This document shows, piece by piece, positions 53,194-62,029 of a DNA stretch of 64,000 nucleotides (its first letter is position 1; each line of letters starts with the position of its first letter). Position numbers and translations under genes: made by a program. The notes below the pieces were generated by a model that saw only the letters and a program-made list of their open reading frames with translations, was not told where the DNA came from and did no database searches. Source of the DNA: Rhizobiaceae bacterium (GTDB taxonomy: Bacteria > Pseudomonadota > Alphaproteobacteria > Rhizobiales > Rhizobiaceae); NCBI GenBank assembly GCA_029212415.1, contig JARGOF010000005.1:81715-145714 (forward strand), given 5' to 3'.

Positions 53194-54141
53194 ATGGAAT
53201 TACGATCAATCGGGGTATCGGGGCTGAAGGTTTCAGCACTTGGGCTTGGCTGCAACAATTTCGGCGGGCGGCAGGATGAAGCCGCGACCAAAAGCGTCGT
53301 TGATGTGGCGCTTGATGCGGGTGTGACGCTGTTCGACACGGCTGATGTCTATCCCATGGGCATGGGTGGCAAGTCGGAGGAATTCGTCGGCAAAGCCCTC
53401 GGCACCAGGCGCGCCGACGTGGTGCTGGCGACCAAATTCGGCATGAAAATGGATGAAGCGGGACTGATGCAGGGCGGTTCCCGGCGTTACATTATCGATG
53501 CGGTCGAGGCGAGCCTCAAGCGGCTGGGCACCGACTGGATCGACCTGTTGCAGTTTCACAAGCCCGATCCGTCAACGCCGATAGACGAGACCTTGCGGGC
53601 GCTCGATGACCTGATTCATGCGGGCAAGGTGCGCTATATCGGCTGCTCCAATTTTGCCGCCTGGCAAATGGTCGAAGCCCATTATGTGGCGCGTGAACTG
53701 GGCGCCAACCGGTTCATTTGCACGCAGGATCATTACAGCCTTCTGGCGCGCCGCGTCGAGCAGGATGTCCTGCCCGTCTGTCAGGCCTATGGCATGGGTT
53801 TCCTGCCGTTCTTTCCGCTGGCAAGCGGCATTTTGAGTGGCAAGTATCAGCCCGGAAAACCGGTGCCGGAAAACACCCGCCTGACAGGGGACAGTCCGCT
53901 TGGCGACAGGTTCCTCAACCAGCAGAACCTCGACATTGCGGCAAAACTGTCCGACCTGGCAGAAACATTCGGTTGCGCGCTGATCGACCTGGCCTTTGCC
54001 TATCTGCTGAAATCACCGCAGGTCCCCAGCGTCATCGCCGGTGCCAGCCGGCCGGAGCAGGTGGTGCGCAATGCTGCCGCCGTAGGCTGGCAGTTGACCG
54101 ATGCCCAATATGGCGAGGTCGATGCGCTCTTGCGAGCGTAG
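53194..54141 (+). CDS. Aldo/keto reductase
   Basis: A 315-aa NADPH-dependent reductase with the complete tetrad: Asp48 and Tyr53 (DTADVYPMG), Lys81 (LATKFG), His122 (LLQFHKPD); the cofactor-binding end is SVIAGASRPEQV. It belongs to the AKR11/12 (YajO-like) group. TGGAGGA precedes ATG 53194. It is 31 bases after livF and probably in the same transcript, perhaps reducing an aldehyde from the imported compound. Confidence 0.9.
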   Translation: MELRSIGVSGLKVSALGLGCNNFGGRQDEAATKSVVDVALDAGVTLFDTADVYPMGMGGKSEEFVGKALGTRRADVVLATKFGMKMDEAGLMQGGSRRYIIDAVEASLKRLGTDWIDLLQFHKPDPSTPIDETLRALDDLIHAGKVRYIGCSNFAAWQMVEAHYVARELGANRFICTQDHYSLLARRVEQDVLPVCQAYGMGFLPFFPLASGILSGKYQPGKPVPENTRLTGDSPLGDRFLNQQNLDIAAKLSDLAETFGCALIDLAFAYLLKSPQVPSVIAGASRPEQVVRNAAAVGWQLTDAQYGEVDALLRA

Positions 54142-54287
54142 AAGCTTCAATCCGTTTTACCAAGTCAGAGAATGATGGGGGTTCGGACGTTGGTCCGGGC
54201 GCTTTTCGTGTCGCTGCGTGGGTCGTCAATGGCAGCATTGCCAATGCCGATTGTGGAAAAATTGGGCGCGCCGGACATTTTGAATTT

Positions 54288-54303
54288 GACTAGTCAACTA
54301 GTC
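54288..54303 (+). promoter_or_regulatory. GntR-type operator before the BMP operon
   Basis: GACTAGT (54288-54294) and ACTAGTC (54297-54303) form a perfect 7-bp dyad around CA, 17 bases before the GntR gene. TTGACT overlaps its left side as a possible -35. Spacing and size suit a HutC-type GntR dimer, so autoregulation is likely. Confidence 0.65.
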
Positions 54304-54320
54304 TTATCTAGCATTCGGGC

Positions 54321-55172
54321 ATGGAGACCAAGAAAAACGCCCCCCGCTATCTGTCCCTGGCCGATGATTTGCGCACGCGCATTGAGACCGGTGATCTGAA
54401 GGCGGGCGACCGCTTGCCGAGCGAGCTGGAGCTTTCCAATACCTATGGGTTCAGCCGCGGTACGGTGGTCAGGGCGATTGAGCAATTGGTCACACAGGGC
54501 TTCGTCAATCGCCGTCAGGGTTCGGGGAGCTTTGTTTCGACGCGCTCGCTGCATCGGCGTGCCGGCAAATTGCTGAGCTTTTCCGATACGGTGCGCGAGG
54601 ATGGTCACCGCACGGAGCAGCGTTTTCTGGGTTTTCGCGACGCGGAAGCGGCTGAAGCGCAGGAGTTTGGTGTTTCGCCGCCTGCCATGGTGCTGACACG
54701 GCTGCGCATGATGGATGGCGTGCCCTGTGCGATCCATCGTTCTCTCATTCCGCAATCGGTGTTCAATCGCCTGGACAAGCCATCACAAGGGATCGGGAAG
54801 GAGACCGGGCAGGAGAACGGGCCGTTCGCCTTTCTCAAAGCGCCGGATTTCTCACTCTATGCCCTGTTTGAAAAAAGCGGATTTGCCGTTGGTGAGGCGC
54901 GCGAACGCGTTACTGCCCGGCTTGCCGACAGTCAAGAAGCAGCGCTTCTGGAGATCGTGCAGCCCTCGGCGGTGATTGTTGTTTTCCGGCTGAGTTTTTC
55001 GGCAAGCCATGAGCTGGTCGAGGCGGTCGAGGCTGTCTATCGCGCCGACTATTACACCTATGACACCCATCTCATTCGCGGGCACATGGATTCGGGCTCC
55101 GGACTGCGCGTCGCTGCGACAACGGATGGTTTTTCCAAAGAGCAAACGACCAAACCAAAAGAGGGAATATGA
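54321..55172 (+). CDS. GntR/HutC-family regulator with UTRA domain
   Basis: A 283-aa regulator: the winged helix (LADDLRTRIETGDLKAGDRLPSELELSNTYGFSRGTVVRAIEQL, then RRQGSGSFV) is followed by a UTRA ligand domain (ending AVEAVYRADYYTYDTHLIRG). UTRA binds the pathway substrate or a phosphorylated derivative, relieving repression. It overlaps the binding-protein gene by 4 bases and is the first gene of a ten-gene run. Confidence 0.93.
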   Translation: METKKNAPRYLSLADDLRTRIETGDLKAGDRLPSELELSNTYGFSRGTVVRAIEQLVTQGFVNRRQGSGSFVSTRSLHRRAGKLLSFSDTVREDGHRTEQRFLGFRDAEAAEAQEFGVSPPAMVLTRLRMMDGVPCAIHRSLIPQSVFNRLDKPSQGIGKETGQENGPFAFLKAPDFSLYALFEKSGFAVGEARERVTARLADSQEAALLEIVQPSAVIVVFRLSFSASHELVEAVEAVYRADYYTYDTHLIRGHMDSGSGLRVAATTDGFSKEQTTKPKEGI

Positions 55173-56206
55173 TGAAGAATTTACTCAAAGTGCTTGCTGC
55201 AACAACGGCTGTCAGTGCGGTCTTCGCATTGCCTGCCAATGCTGCGGACGTCAAACCGGCTGCCTTGATCATTGCCCAGGGCGGACTTGGCGACGGATCA
55301 TGGAACGATACGGCCAATGCCGGTTTTGAAGCCGGTATAAAGGCGACCGGTATCGAGGGACGGGCGATCGAATCAAAGGACGTGGTGGCGCAGGGCGAAG
55401 AAATCATGCGCCGGGCAGCCGACAGTGATTTCGGGCTGGTGATCAGCCTTGAATGGATCCATGGCGAGCCGATGGAAAAGCTGGCGCCGGATTATCCCGA
55501 TACCAATTGGGTCATCATGAACCAGACCCGCAAGGGTGACAATGTGGCATCGGTGCTGTTTGCCGAACACCAGGGATCCTTTCTCGCCGGCGCGCTTGCT
55601 GCGCAGGTGACGTCGGACACCTCCATCAAGGGTATCAATGAGGCTGCGGTGATCGGCGTCATCGGCGGGGTCAAGGCACCGGGCATCGACAAATTCATCG
55701 TCGGCTACATTCAGGGCGCCAAGGCGATCAATCCCGATATCGACGTCAAGGTGGCCTATGCCGAATCCTTCGGCGACCCGGCCAAGGGCGAGCAGCTTGC
55801 AAAGGCCATGTTCGATGAGGGCGCGGATATTGTCTATCAGGTCGCCGGCGGAACCGGCATCGGCATCATTGAAGCGGCCAAGGCCGAGGGCAAATATGCC
55901 ATTGGTGTGGATACGGACCAGGATGGGATGGCGCCAGGAAACGTGCTGACCAGCATGATCAAGCGGGTTGGCGTTGCTACCGAAAGCATCGTCAAGGATT
56001 ACGCAGCCGGCAAATTCCCCGGCGGTCAGGTGCTGGAATTCGGCCTTGTGCAAAATGGCGTGGCCCTGTCCGACATGACCTATACCAAGGACATGATCCC
56101 CGCCGCCTATCTGGCAAAGGTGGATGAACTGAAGGCCGGCATCATTGATGGATCGATTGAAGTCTGGGATGTCAGCGCCAGCGGCTATCCTGATTTCTAC
56201 AAGTAA
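55169..56206 (+). CDS. BMP-family ABC binding protein (nucleoside-type)
   Basis: A 345-aa periplasmic receptor of the BMP/PnrA family with a signal peptide ending ANAAD. The nucleoside-binding elements resemble PnrA: AQGGLGDGSWNDTANAGFEAG, QGSFLAGALAAQVT, GGVKAPGIDKFIVGYIQGAKAIN, VAGGTGIGIIEAAK, and IGVDTDQDGMAPGNVLTSMIKRVG. In this family an Asp near the N-terminal GxGD contacts the ribose or base. Start at 55169 or 55172 (tandem ATG). Confidence 0.92.
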   Translation: MMKNLLKVLAATTAVSAVFALPANAADVKPAALIIAQGGLGDGSWNDTANAGFEAGIKATGIEGRAIESKDVVAQGEEIMRRAADSDFGLVISLEWIHGEPMEKLAPDYPDTNWVIMNQTRKGDNVASVLFAEHQGSFLAGALAAQVTSDTSIKGINEAAVIGVIGGVKAPGIDKFIVGYIQGAKAINPDIDVKVAYAESFGDPAKGEQLAKAMFDEGADIVYQVAGGTGIGIIEAAKAEGKYAIGVDTDQDGMAPGNVLTSMIKRVGVATESIVKDYAAGKFPGGQVLEFGLVQNGVALSDMTYTKDMIPAAYLAKVDELKAGIIDGSIEVWDVSASGYPDFYK

Positions 56207-56220
56207 GACGATCGTTTTGA

Positions 56221-56251
56221 CGAACCCGGGAAGCCTGGCTTTCCGGGTTCG
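56221..56251. repeat. Stem-loop between binding-protein and ATPase genes
   Basis: CGAACCCGG (56221-56229) pairs with CCGGGTTCG (56243-56251), and the stem continues inwards through AAGCC/GGCTT with one G-T pair. It is one of four such structures, each directly after an ABC binding-protein gene. No T-run. Confidence 0.7.
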
Positions 56252-56272
56252 CTCACAATCTGCCATCGATAA

Positions 56273-57877
56273 ATGCCGCAGGACATCATGAGCCCAGAAC
56301 ACCCGCGAACAGACCGGAGCGTTTCGACGCGGATTGGCGCTCGCGATATTTCGAAGAATTACGGGCTGGTGCAGGCCAATCATGGTGTGTCCTTTAACGT
56401 CACGCCCGGGCAGATCCATGCGGTGGTAGGCGAAAACGGCGCTGGAAAATCCACCTTGATGCGGATTCTTCAGGGGCTTGAAAGGCCCGATTCCGGCACG
56501 GTCATCCTCAACGACGAACCGGTGCAATTGCGCGATCCCCAGCAGGCCATCCGGCTCGGAATCGGCATGGTGCATCAGGAATTCATGCTGGCACCCGAAT
56601 TGACGCTGCTTGAAAATCTCGTGCTTGGTGACGAGCCGATGCGCACGATTGCCGGGCCGATTGCCATTGTCGACTGGAAGAAGGCCCTGACGGAGGCCCG
56701 CGCCCTTGAAAAACGCGCGGGCGTTGCGATTGACTGGAATCGTCCGACGGCAACCGCACCGGTTCATATCCAGCAATATGTGGAAATTCTCAGACTCCTT
56801 CGCAGAGGCAATGATGTGCTCATTCTGGATGAGCCGACAGCTGTGCTTGCACCTCAGCAGGTGAGCAAGCTGATTGCATTGCTCAAGCAACTGCGCGATC
56901 AGGGCGCATCGATCATCTTTATCAGTCACAAGCTGCATGAGGTGGTTGCGCTGGCCGATCATGTTACCATCATGCGACGGGGCAAGGCTGTCGCATCGGC
57001 TTCGGTGGACGAGCTCGACATTGCCGCCATGACCCGCCACATCATGGGCGATGCCCCGGCAGACCCATCAGAGCAAGCCAGAGCTGCCGTCGTTTTGCCG
57101 GATGCCCGCCGTATCCTGCGCGTCGAAGGGCTGTGTGCCGTGACCGTCGATCGGTCACAAGCTCTGAACAACATCAGCATGGATGTGTGTCTGGGGGAGA
57201 TCGTCGGTATTGCCGGTGTCGCCGGCAATGGCCAGGAAGAGCTGATGGAATGCCTCGCCGGTCTGCGTTCGATGTCCAGCGGTTCAATCAGCCTCAACGG
57301 GGCGGAACTTGCGGGCAAAGAAAACATGGATTTCCGCCGGGCGGGTATTGGTTATGTCAGCCCGGATCGTGCCCATGAGGGCCTGGCGCGTCTCGCCTCC
57401 ATCGCTGACAATGTGATGGCCGGCAGCCAGCACGCGCCGGCCTTTCTCAAGGGGCCCTTTCGCAATTTGCCAGCCGTTGGTCGGGCCGCACGTCAGCGGC
57501 TTGCTAACCTGGATGTGCGCTATGGTGCGCTCAGCGACCCGGTGTCCAGCCTGTCCGGCGGCAACCAGCAGAAACTGGTCTTTGCGCGGGAAACAGCCTC
57601 AAAACCGCAAGTGCTGATCGTCTCCCAGCCGACCCGAGGCGTGGACCTCAACGGCATTGCCGCCATTCACGCCATCTTGAGGCAGCATTGCGAAGGCGGT
57701 GGCTGCGTCGTTCTTGCCTCGGAGGAACTGGATGAGCTGATTGCATTGTGCGATCGCATTCTGGTTTTATCCGAAGGCCGGATGGTCGGCGCTGTCAGGA
57801 ATGAAGACGCGACGCCTGAAACCATCGGCAAACTGATGCTTGCCTCCGGCGATGGACTGGAGATGGCCCATGTCTGA
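56273..57877 (+). CDS. BMP-type ABC transporter ATPase (tandem domains)
   Basis: A 534-aa protein with two fused ATPase halves. The N-half has a full Walker A (GENGAGKST), VHIQQYVEILRLL in place of the signature region, and LILDEPTAVLAP. The C-half has the degenerate Walker A GVAGNGQEE and an intact SGGNQQKLVFARE signature, as in RbsA/NupO-like proteins. ATG 56273 or 56288 could start it. It is the energiser for nucleoside-type uptake. Confidence 0.92.
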   Translation: MPQDIMSPEHPRTDRSVSTRIGARDISKNYGLVQANHGVSFNVTPGQIHAVVGENGAGKSTLMRILQGLERPDSGTVILNDEPVQLRDPQQAIRLGIGMVHQEFMLAPELTLLENLVLGDEPMRTIAGPIAIVDWKKALTEARALEKRAGVAIDWNRPTATAPVHIQQYVEILRLLRRGNDVLILDEPTAVLAPQQVSKLIALLKQLRDQGASIIFISHKLHEVVALADHVTIMRRGKAVASASVDELDIAAMTRHIMGDAPADPSEQARAAVVLPDARRILRVEGLCAVTVDRSQALNNISMDVCLGEIVGIAGVAGNGQEELMECLAGLRSMSSGSISLNGAELAGKENMDFRRAGIGYVSPDRAHEGLARLASIADNVMAGSQHAPAFLKGPFRNLPAVGRAARQRLANLDVRYGALSDPVSSLSGGNQQKLVFARETASKPQVLIVSQPTRGVDLNGIAAIHAILRQHCEGGGCVVLASEELDELIALCDRILVLSEGRMVGAVRNEDATPETIGKLMLASGDGLEMAHV

Positions 57878-58955
57878 CCATGTAAACACCGATGCGATGC
57901 CTGCCGACGGGTTGGCGGCCATGGTGCGGCGCGGGCTGGATGGCACATTGCGTTTTGTCGTGCCGATAGGAATTGCCTTTGCCGTCGGTGCGGTTTTGCT
58001 GCTGGCAATCGGCGAGAACCCGCTGGAAACCTACAGCCTGATGCTCTCGGAAGCTTTCAGTTCGCAACGCCGGTTTGCCGCCACCCTGTCGGCGGCAACA
58101 CCATTGCTGTTTACGGCTGTGGCAACGGCGATCTGTTTCAGGACGGGCGTTTTCAATGTCGGTGTCGATGGCGCCTTTATCCTGGGCGGTCTGGCCGCTG
58201 CGACCTTCGGGGTGATGTTGCCGATGTCCATCGGCTGGTGGATCATTCCGCTGTCGATCGGGGCGGCCATGCTGGTTGCTGCTTTCTGGCTGTGGATACC
58301 GGGTGTCCTGCTGGCGCGGCTGGATGTGGACGAAGTGGTCTCCACCTTGATGCTGAATTTTGTCGCGCTTGGCATTGCCGGGTTTCTTGTCAATGGGGTG
58401 CTGTTATCAGAGACCTCCGGCAACAATACCACGGAAACCATCCATTCAACGGCAGAACTGAGCCGGCTGGTGCCGCCGTCCACCCTGCATTCGGGCTTTC
58501 TGCTGGGGCTGGCCTGCGTCTTTGCCTATGCGCTGTGGTCCAGCGTCACACCGGCCGGTTTCGAGGCAAGGCTTGTCGGCCTGAACAAACGCTTTGCCCG
58601 CGCTGTGGGGATCTCCATTCCTTCGACCATCATTGTCGTCATGGTGATTTCGGGTCTTGTGGCGGGCCTTGGCGGCGCATCCCACGCGCTGGGACAGGTG
58701 CACAAGTTTTCCGACGGGTTTTCCGCCGGATACGGTTTTACCGGCATGGCCGTTGCGCTGCTGGCTCGCAATTCTGCGCTGGGTATTGTTTTCGGCGCCA
58801 TCCTCTTTGGGGCGCTGGCTTCGGCTGGAACAACCATTCAGCTGTTTTCCGATATTCCACTGGATATCGTCAATGTCATTGAGGGCACTGTCATGATCTT
58901 TGCCGTGGTGGAACTGGGCAAGCTGACCCTGTGGCGCAAGGGGAAAAGACCATGA
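57870..58955 (+). CDS. BMP-type ABC transporter permease 1
   Basis: A 361-aa polytopic permease of the BPD_transp_2 family (NupP-like): FAATLSAATPLLFTAVATAICFRTGVFNVGVDGAFILGGL, LLARLDVDEVVSTLMLNFVA and GGASHALGQVHKFSDGFSAGYGFTGMAVALLARNS. ATG 57870 lies 8 bases inside the ATPase gene. Confidence 0.92.
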   Translation: MSDHVNTDAMPADGLAAMVRRGLDGTLRFVVPIGIAFAVGAVLLLAIGENPLETYSLMLSEAFSSQRRFAATLSAATPLLFTAVATAICFRTGVFNVGVDGAFILGGLAAATFGVMLPMSIGWWIIPLSIGAAMLVAAFWLWIPGVLLARLDVDEVVSTLMLNFVALGIAGFLVNGVLLSETSGNNTTETIHSTAELSRLVPPSTLHSGFLLGLACVFAYALWSSVTPAGFEARLVGLNKRFARAVGISIPSTIIVVMVISGLVAGLGGASHALGQVHKFSDGFSAGYGFTGMAVALLARNSALGIVFGAILFGALASAGTTIQLFSDIPLDIVNVIEGTVMIFAVVELGKLTLWRKGKRP

Positions 58956-59848
58956 CCCTGGCAGCACAGATCCTGGCAACAACCATTATCCTGACGACAC
59001 CCATTTTGCTGGCGGCCATCGGCGGTCTGGTCAATCGGCAGGGCGGTATTGTCAATATTGCCCTCGAGGCGAAGATGATTGCCGGCGCATTCATTGCCAT
59101 TGTCGTCTCATCGGCCACGGGGTCCTGGCTGCTTGCGGTGTTCGCTTCGGCGGCCCTTGGCGGGGCTATCGGCTACGTATTTTCGCTGACGATTACCCGC
59201 GCCAATGCCAATATGATCATCGCCGGGCTCGGCCTCAATATTCTGGTTGCCGGATTGCTGGGTTTTCTGTTGAGCAGGGTCTATGGCACGAGCGGCACCT
59301 TGCGGCTGCCCGATGTCCATTTGCTGCCAAAAATATTTCCCGAGAGCGTGTCGGACGTGCCGTTGATCGGGCCGGTGCTGGCAGCGCTTGATCCCTTGAC
59401 CCTGTTTGCCTGGCTTGCGGTGGCGGCACTGCCGTTTTTGCTGGCCAATACACGATTGGGCCTCAGGTTGCGTGCCGCCGGCAATGCGCCGCAGGTTGTC
59501 AGATCCGTCGGATTGCGGGAAAAATCAATTCAGGATTTCGGCACGGTCTTTGCCGGTATATTCTCCGGGCTTGCCGGAGCGCATCTGTCGCTCGCCTCGA
59601 TCGGCCTGTTCAATGAGGGCCTGTCGGCGGGACGCGGATTTATCGCCTTGGCGGCCTTCTATTTTGCCCGCAACAGACCGGTGGGAACTGCCCTGGTGTG
59701 TCTGTTCTTCGGCTTTCTCGATGCATCACAGATCCGCCTGCAGACGGCCGGACTGCCGCCAAAACTGATCGGCACGTTGCCCTATCTGATGGTGATCCTC
59801 GGCCTGTGTCTGGCAGCCTGGAATACGAAAAGAAAGTTACAAGCATGA
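58952..59848 (+). CDS. BMP-type ABC transporter permease 2
   Basis: A 298-aa permease (NupQ-like): TPILLAAIGGLVNRQGGIVNIALEAKMIAGAF, FAGIFSGLAGAHLSLASIGLFNEGLSAGRGFIALAAFYFA and LPYLMVILGL. It overlaps its neighbours by 4 bases on each side. Confidence 0.92.
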   Translation: MTLAAQILATTIILTTPILLAAIGGLVNRQGGIVNIALEAKMIAGAFIAIVVSSATGSWLLAVFASAALGGAIGYVFSLTITRANANMIIAGLGLNILVAGLLGFLLSRVYGTSGTLRLPDVHLLPKIFPESVSDVPLIGPVLAALDPLTLFAWLAVAALPFLLANTRLGLRLRAAGNAPQVVRSVGLREKSIQDFGTVFAGIFSGLAGAHLSLASIGLFNEGLSAGRGFIALAAFYFARNRPVGTALVCLFFGFLDASQIRLQTAGLPPKLIGTLPYLMVILGLCLAAWNTKRKLQA

Positions 59849-60417
59849 ACCCGACAGCACTCATCGTCATCGATATGCAAAATGCGTTTCTGCACAGCGA
59901 CGGAGAAAATTTCTATCCGGAGGCGACCCAGGTGATCGCACCGGTGAGTGCGCTTGTCGACAAGGCGCGTGACAGCCAGTGTCTGGTTGTCCATACGCTC
60001 GACCGGCACCGGGTTGGCCTGCCCGATTTTGAACAGAGACGTCTACCGGTTCATGGTCTGGAAGGTGGCTTTGATGCAGCCTATTTTGACGGCTTCGGCC
60101 CAAAGCCCGGACGTGACCTGGAGGTCGAGATTGTCAAAAGGCGATACAGCGCCTTCTTTTCGACCGACCTGGCATTGCTGCTGCGGGAATGCGGCATTGA
60201 AAACACACTGATCTGCGGCGTCAAAACCAATGTCTGTGTGCGTGCGACGGCGCAGGACGCCTTTGCGAATGGATTCCATGTGCGCGTGGTGCGCGAGGCA
60301 ACCAATTCCAACCGGGCCAATCTTGCTGCAGCCTCCCTGGAGGATATCGACCGGTATCTGGGCAAGGCAATTGACCTTGATGCGGCCACGCAGCTGCTTG
60401 GTGCAGGTGCTGCCTGA
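59845..60417 (+). CDS. Isochorismatase-like cysteine hydrolase
   Basis: A 190-aa hydrolase with a complete triad: Asp10 (VIDMQNAF), Lys98 (IVKRRYSAF) and Cys131 (GVKTNVCVRAT). Relatives include nicotinamidase, ureidoacrylate hydrolase and N-carbamoylsarcosine amidase, all cleaving C-N bonds next to a carbonyl. Within a nucleoside uptake operon, the natural candidates are nicotinamide or a pyrimidine-derived ureido acid. ATG 59845 overlaps the permease; the last base overlaps PfkB. Confidence 0.88.
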   Translation: MNPTALIVIDMQNAFLHSDGENFYPEATQVIAPVSALVDKARDSQCLVVHTLDRHRVGLPDFEQRRLPVHGLEGGFDAAYFDGFGPKPGRDLEVEIVKRRYSAFFSTDLALLLRECGIENTLICGVKTNVCVRATAQDAFANGFHVRVVREATNSNRANLAAASLEDIDRYLGKAIDLDAATQLLGAGAA

Positions 60418-61268
60418 TGGAAAGCCTCATCGTTACAGGGTATGCCAGCATCGACTATCCGGTCAGGCTGGCTGGCAATATCGTGCCGGACCAGACGACC
60501 CATATAGAATACCGCGACCCATCGGCATGGCCGCGTATCGGCGGAACGCCGGCCTATGTCGGCACTGCGGCTGTCGCCTCGGGGCTTGCCGCTGCGCCGG
60601 TGACCTGGATCGGCGATGATGACCTGGCGGGTGTCTTTTCCAGACAATGCAGCGACCGGGGGCTTGGCGTTGATGGTATAGCCAGACTGATGGGCGAGCG
60701 TTCTCCCGTCAGTCTCATGGTGCATCAGGCGGACGGTGCGACGGCCTGTCTGTTTGATCCGGGTTTTTCCGGCCGGGAGAGGCTGACAGATGCGCAAAAG
60801 ACGCTGATATCCACCGCTGCCCATATCTGTATCTCGGTGGGGCCCGGCCATCTGGTGGACGACATTCTGGCGCTGTGCTCCCCTTCGGCGGCGCTCTACT
60901 GGATCGTCAAGAATGATCCCCTGGCCTTTCCTGATGATGCCTGCGCGGCGCTTGCGGCGCGCGCATCGGTGATCTTCTGCAATCAATCGGAAAGACATGC
61001 GATTCACCCCACCTTGACCGGCCCGGCCATTGTTGTCGAGACGCGAGGCGCCCAGGGGGTCGAGATCACCATCGGCAAGACGCGGCATTTTCTGGCGGCG
61101 CAGGCCATCGCGGTCGACGATCCGACCGGGGCGGGCGACAGTTTTGCCGGCGGATTCCTGGGGGCCTTCTGTCAAGGGAGCGCGCCGCTCGAGGCCGCAG
61201 GACTGGGCATGGAAACAGCGGCTGCAATGCTGGAAAGCAGAATCAAAAGGACATCGGAAACGCAATGA
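60417..61268 (+). CDS. PfkB/ribokinase-family kinase
   Basis: A 283-aa sugar or nucleoside kinase: the C-terminal anion-hole and base DDPTGAGDSFAGGFLGAF is intact, and the N-terminal strand begins IVTGYASIDYPVRL followed by GGTPAYVGTAAVASGL. It is short and has an unusual lid, unlike classic ribokinase. Likely phosphorylates ribose, ribose-1-phosphate or a nucleoside from the pathway; the substrate is inferred. Confidence 0.87.
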   Translation: MESLIVTGYASIDYPVRLAGNIVPDQTTHIEYRDPSAWPRIGGTPAYVGTAAVASGLAAAPVTWIGDDDLAGVFSRQCSDRGLGVDGIARLMGERSPVSLMVHQADGATACLFDPGFSGRERLTDAQKTLISTAAHICISVGPGHLVDDILALCSPSAALYWIVKNDPLAFPDDACAALAARASVIFCNQSERHAIHPTLTGPAIVVETRGAQGVEITIGKTRHFLAAQAIAVDDPTGAGDSFAGGFLGAFCQGSAPLEAAGLGMETAAAMLESRIKRTSETQ

Positions 61269-61999
61269 AAACTGCCTGGTATCTTGGCCATAGAATGAGT
61301 GATGTCGCGGAAAGCGCCATTCTGGTTGGTGATCCCGACCGGATCGAACGCATAGCCGCATTTCTTGACGCGCCGAATTTTCTGCCTGTCAAACGCGGTT
61401 TGAGAACGGTCACGGGCACTTACAAGGGCAAGCGCGTGACTGCGGCCTCTTTTGGAATGGGTGCGCCGATTGCCACCATTGTGATGAATGAACTGGCCTA
61501 TCTGGGCACAAAGCGATTCATGCGTGTGGGAACCGCCATGTTCTTTCCGCCGGCGCAGCCCGGCAGCTTCATGCTGAGCGAAGGGGTTCGCAGCTTTGAG
61601 GGAACGTCGCCTTCCTATGTCGATGATGCCAATGCGCACGTGGCAAGCATGAAGCTCAATGCCACTGTTCGCACGATCGCCACGGGTGCCGGAGATCCTC
61701 TGCATCAGGGTGTTTTCGCGACATTTGACGCCTTTTACCGGGACATGTTTCCGCTTGATGAGCAGACCGGCGCCAGGGTTGATGCAAATACGCAAATGTT
61801 GCTGTCGAGCGGTGCGATTGCTGCCGACATGGAAACCTCGGCACTGGTCAATGCGGCGCATTATCTGAAGGTCGATTTTACCAGCCTTTGCGTGGCCACC
61901 GTTGACGGGCAGACACGGCAGAAACTCGATCCAAAGGTTTTGGAACCAAAGGAACGGCGCATGTTTGAAATGGCGCTGGAAACAATCGTCGCAGGTTAA
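61265..61999 (+). CDS. Nucleoside phosphorylase
   Basis: A 244-aa phosphorylase of the PNP/UDP family, cleaving a nucleoside with phosphate to base and ribose-1-phosphate. AILVGDPDRIERIAAFLD, SFGMGAPIATIVMNEL and the ribose/base loop AADMETSALVNAAHYLKV are visible. It overlaps PfkB by 4 bases. The base specificity cannot be read; it is closer to uridine-phosphorylase-like proteins than to trimeric PNP. Confidence 0.9.
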   Translation: MKTAWYLGHRMSDVAESAILVGDPDRIERIAAFLDAPNFLPVKRGLRTVTGTYKGKRVTAASFGMGAPIATIVMNELAYLGTKRFMRVGTAMFFPPAQPGSFMLSEGVRSFEGTSPSYVDDANAHVASMKLNATVRTIATGAGDPLHQGVFATFDAFYRDMFPLDEQTGARVDANTQMLLSSGAIAADMETSALVNAAHYLKVDFTSLCVATVDGQTRQKLDPKVLEPKERRMFEMALETIVAG

Positions 62000-62029
62000 T
62001 TGTTATTCAGACGGATAAAGGAGGTCAGA

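Noticed and set aside
55373-57040. 555-codon open frame on the minus strand opposite the BMP binding-protein and ATPase genes
   Set aside because: It mirrors two strongly recognisable genes, crosses their intergenic stem-loop, and its Arg/His/Asp-rich translation has no domain pattern; it is an effect of G+C-rich codon use.
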